Positions 61,597 through 64,000 of a stretch of DNA of 64,000 nucleotides are shown piece by piece. Source of the stretch: G016756615 sp035556195 (lineage in GTDB: Bacteria; Pseudomonadota; Alphaproteobacteria; Rhizobiales; Rhizobiaceae); contig DATMFK010000060.1 in the NCBI GenBank assembly GCA_035556195.1, positions 86,910 through 150,909 of the forward strand, read 5' to 3'. Made by a program: the position numbers and the translations under genes. The notes under the pieces were generated by a model. That model was not told where the DNA came from. It searched no databases and saw only the letters and a program-made list of their open reading frames with translations. Position 1 is the stretch's first letter, and every line of letters begins with the position of its first letter.

Positions 61597-62699
61597 CGCA
61601 GATCGAGCTACGCGGCGTGCAAAAGTGGTTCGGCGCCGTCCAGGTCATCAAGAATCTCGATCTGGCGATCGAGGACAACGAATTCATCGTTCTGCTCGGC
61701 CAGTCCGGCTGTGGCAAGACGACGACGTTGCGCGCCATCGCCGGGCTGGAGACAATCGACGAGGGCGACATACTGATCGACGGCAAGCCGGTGCAACACA
61801 TGAAAGCGGCTGCACGCGACATCGCGATGGTCTTCCAGTCGTTCTCGCTCTATCCGCACATGAACGCGTTCGAAAACATCGCCTTTCCGCTGCGCGCCAC
61901 GCGCATGAACAAGGTCGAGGTCGACAAGGCCGTTCGCGAGATCGCAAGAGTGCTGCGCATCAGTGATCTCCTCGACAAGCGGCCCTCTGCGCTTTCGGGC
62001 GGCGACATGCAGCGCGTGGCGATTGGGCGCGCGCTGGTCCGGCGACCGAAGGCCATGCTCATGGACGAGCCGATCGGCGCACTGGATGCCAAGCTGCGGG
62101 AGGAGATGCGCGCCGAGATCAAGCGGCTCCACATCAAGCAGGGCTCCACCACAATCTATGTGACGCACGATCAGATCGAAGCGATGAGCCTCGCCGACCG
62201 CATCGTCATCATGCATGAGGGCGTTCTGCAGCAGGTCGGTACGCCCGAGGAAGTCTACCGCCAGCCGGCCAACCTTTTCGTCGCTCAGTTCGTCGGCAGT
62301 CCGGTGATGAACGTGGCCGATATTGCGGTGATGGAGGAGCAAAACGCGGCCCGGGTTCAAGTGGGGGGTGCCGCCGGCGGCTTCGAGTTCCCGCGCGAGC
62401 TTCTCGGCAAGCTCAACGGGCACGCCGCCGGCGGCGGACTCGCTTTGGGCATTCGGCCAGAGGGTGTGCTGGTGCGCCGCGATGCGGCCGAGGGATTTCT
62501 GCCGGTGGAGGCGCAGATCGTGGAGCCGCTCGGCTCCTTCGACATCGTCGATCTCAAAGTGGGCGAGCAGGTGCTGCGGGCGCGCACAAAGGCCGGTTAC
62601 GTCATTCGCCCGGGCGAGAGGATCTATGCGCGCATCGATCCATCGCAGGCCCACTTTTTCGACGGGGCCAGCGGCAAGTCGCTCGAGATACGGTTGTAG
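61593..62699 (+). CDS. ABC transporter ATP-binding protein (first of two)
   Basis: 368 residues, CUT1-type ATPase with a C-terminal TOBE/regulatory domain. Walker A GQSGCGKTT, signature LSGGDMQRV, Walker B AMLMDEPIGALDAKL, then THDQIEAMSLADRI. TTG start at 61593 with GGGGAG eight bases upstream, overlapping the previous stop. Confidence 0.9.
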   Translation: MTQIELRGVQKWFGAVQVIKNLDLAIEDNEFIVLLGQSGCGKTTTLRAIAGLETIDEGDILIDGKPVQHMKAAARDIAMVFQSFSLYPHMNAFENIAFPLRATRMNKVEVDKAVREIARVLRISDLLDKRPSALSGGDMQRVAIGRALVRRPKAMLMDEPIGALDAKLREEMRAEIKRLHIKQGSTTIYVTHDQIEAMSLADRIVIMHEGVLQQVGTPEEVYRQPANLFVAQFVGSPVMNVADIAVMEEQNAARVQVGGAAGGFEFPRELLGKLNGHAAGGGLALGIRPEGVLVRRDAAEGFLPVEAQIVEPLGSFDIVDLKVGEQVLRARTKAGYVIRPGERIYARIDPSQAHFFDGASGKSLEIRL

Positions 62700-62705
62700 T
62701 GCGAA

Positions 62706-63788
62706 ATGGCCCATATCCAACTCAAGAACATAACGAAGACGTTCGGCAGCCACACAGCGCTGGCCGACCTCGATCTCGACATTGCCGACGGCGAGTTCTT
62801 CGTCCTTCTCGGCGAAACCGGTGCCGGCAAGACAACGACGCTCAGATTGATTGCCGGTCTCGAGAAGCCGACCGGGGGCCAGGTCTTCATCGACGGCATC
62901 GACGTCGCCAGCTGGGGCGCGGCGGAACGTGACGTGGCGCTGGTCCTCCAGCAATACTCGCTCTACCCGCGCTACACGGTGCGCGAGAACCTCGAATTTC
63001 CGTTGAAGCCGAAAATTCGTCGCTTGCCTGATGCCGAGATCAAGGAGCGCGTGGCACGAGCGGCGCGGACCCTTCGTATCGAGCATCTGCTCGACCGCAA
63101 GGTGGACCGCCTGTCCGGAGGCGAGATGCAGCGCGTCTCGATCGGACGGGCCATCGTGCGCAAGCCACGCGTTTTCCTGATGGACGAGCCGCTGTCGGCC
63201 CTCGACGCCAAGCTGCGCGAAGCATTGCGGACCGAACTGAAGAACCTGCAGATGCAACTCGGCGCGACCTTCCTGTTCGTCACGCACGATCAGATCGAGG
63301 CCATGTCGATGGGCGACAAGGTGGGGGTGCTTCACAACGGACGCATCGTGCAGACGGGAACGCCGCAGGAAATCTACGCGAATCCGCGCGACACCTATGT
63401 GGCGCGTTTCGTCGGCTCACCGCCGATGAACCTGATGGAAGGCCGTCTCGTGGGCGATCGAGCGATCGTGGCGCCGAAGGATTTCGAGTTGCCCTACGCC
63501 GGATCGGCGACGATCTCGAATGTCGAGGGGCAGCCGCTCGTTTTCGGAATCAGACCCGAGGACGTCCATCTGGAGCCTGGCGCTCCCGTAGAGGCGGTGG
63601 TGCACGACGTGGAAAACCACGGGGTCGAAAAGATCGTCACGCTCGCCATCGATGAGCTGCACCTGCGCGCGACAGTGTCGGGACAGATGCGGTTGGAAAT
63701 CGAACAGCCCGTGCGCTTCGGCTGGAATGCGGAGAAGGTTGCATTATTCGACAGGTCGAGCGGGGTGAACCTAAGGCATGTCGCCTAA
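62706..63788 (+). CDS. ABC transporter ATP-binding protein (second of two)
   Basis: 360 residues, same class. Walker A GETGAGKTT, signature LSGGEMQRV, Walker B FLMDEPLSALDAKL, TOBE-like C-terminus. Two distinct ATPases with LSGG(D/E)MQRV signatures in one operon are the pattern of GlpS/GlpT glycerol importers; cargo here is inferred to be a small polyol. Confidence 0.9.
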   Translation: MAHIQLKNITKTFGSHTALADLDLDIADGEFFVLLGETGAGKTTTLRLIAGLEKPTGGQVFIDGIDVASWGAAERDVALVLQQYSLYPRYTVRENLEFPLKPKIRRLPDAEIKERVARAARTLRIEHLLDRKVDRLSGGEMQRVSIGRAIVRKPRVFLMDEPLSALDAKLREALRTELKNLQMQLGATFLFVTHDQIEAMSMGDKVGVLHNGRIVQTGTPQEIYANPRDTYVARFVGSPPMNLMEGRLVGDRAIVAPKDFELPYAGSATISNVEGQPLVFGIRPEDVHLEPGAPVEAVVHDVENHGVEKIVTLAIDELHLRATVSGQMRLEIEQPVRFGWNAEKVALFDRSSGVNLRHVA

Positions 63789-63838
63789 AAGCGCGCAGCG
63801 ATTTTGGGATAACGTCATGCGCACAAGCAAATGCTGGA

Positions 63839-63859
63839 GCGTGTCGCGGTGCGACACGC
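63839..63859. repeat. Palindromic repeat, same core as 40838-40879
   Basis: Arms GCGTGTCGC (63839-63847) and GCGACACGC (63851-63859), 3-nt loop; followed by CTTAGAGCAGGATCATTTTA. It lies just outside an IS630-type gene end and could include the element's terminal region. Confidence 0.6.
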
Positions 63860-63876
63860 CTTAGAGCAGGATCATT

Positions 63877-64000
63877 TTAGGTTGCCGCGTATCCAGCGTT
63901 GACGAGATAGTTCGCGCATTCGTTGGGGGTGAACTGATCGAGCAGGGCACCGATGCGCTTGCGCACGGATCGCACACTTCGCTCGGCGGCCTTTCGCATG
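63877..64000 (-). mobile_element. 3' end of an IS630-family transposase gene, truncated by the window edge
   Basis: Minus-strand frame ending in LLDQFTPNECANYLVNAGYA then AT-stop, the characteristic C-terminus of IS630 transposases. The preceding RKAAERSVRSVRKRIG also fits. The rest of the gene lies to the right of the window. Confidence 0.8.

Noticed and set aside
1..64000. CRISPR arrays, rRNA operons, prophage
   Set aside because: No repeat-spacer pattern, rRNA sequence or phage gene block was recognised.

Overview
The window looks like chromosome from a high-GC alphaproteobacterium of the Hyphomicrobiales (Rhizobiales), most likely Phyllobacteriaceae (Mesorhizobium-like). The evidence is the density of ABC importers, a B12-dependent ribonucleotide reductase with NrdR-type boxes, general-stress (EcfG/RpoE2-type) promoter matches, a DUF6496-type protein and a short palindromic repeat resembling those of rhizobial genomes. 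The species cannot be read from the sequence alone.

Layout. 1-15850: an aromatic-catabolic island read mostly leftward. A LysR regulator (5445-6395) sits between a hydroxyquinol 1,2-dioxygenase/maleylacetate reductase operon and a long operon with an SDR, a complete branched-chain-type (LIV/HAAT) ABC importer, a Zn-alcohol dehydrogenase, an alpha/beta hydrolase and a two-component flavin monooxygenase. A second LIV importer follows the dioxygenase operon and runs off the left edge. A 24-bp element with 17/24 identity lies 45-50 bp upstream of both operons and is the best candidate for a shared control site. 16179-20359: a rightward cluster of a large exported protein, a DUF6152-like exported protein, two DUF6644-like membrane proteins and a Tat-exported metallo-beta-lactamase-fold protein, with no function known to me. 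20549-29036: exported MsrA, then a sugar locus (ROK regulator, ribose-type ABC importer, two SGNH hydrolases bracketing it).

29037-34500: BetT-type transporter, stress-type small genes and a LuxR-family regulator. 34753-40720: NrdJ ribonucleotide reductase with three NrdR-like boxes, then a PiT phosphate transporter. 41030-45916: housekeeping and stress genes (NUDIX, Gpt, tandem UspA, CinA-type domain, WrbA, alpha/beta hydrolase). 45991-51770: SLC13-type transporter and a gamma-glutamyltransferase-like protein, each followed by a decayed fragment of a homologue, then a two-TM protein and an LctP permease. 52086-52171: tRNA-Leu(UAA), followed by an AT-rich, gene-poor stretch.

53263-63788: an M24 peptidase, a cupin, a PEP-hydrolase-like TIM-barrel protein and a UPF0261/Tm-1-like protein, next to a divergent TetR regulator with a palindromic operator candidate. 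Downstream is a six-gene ABC importer with two ATPases and a small membrane subunit, an architecture like rhizobial glycerol (Glp) importers. The right edge contains the 3' end of an IS630-type transposase. No CRISPR array, prophage or rRNA was seen.
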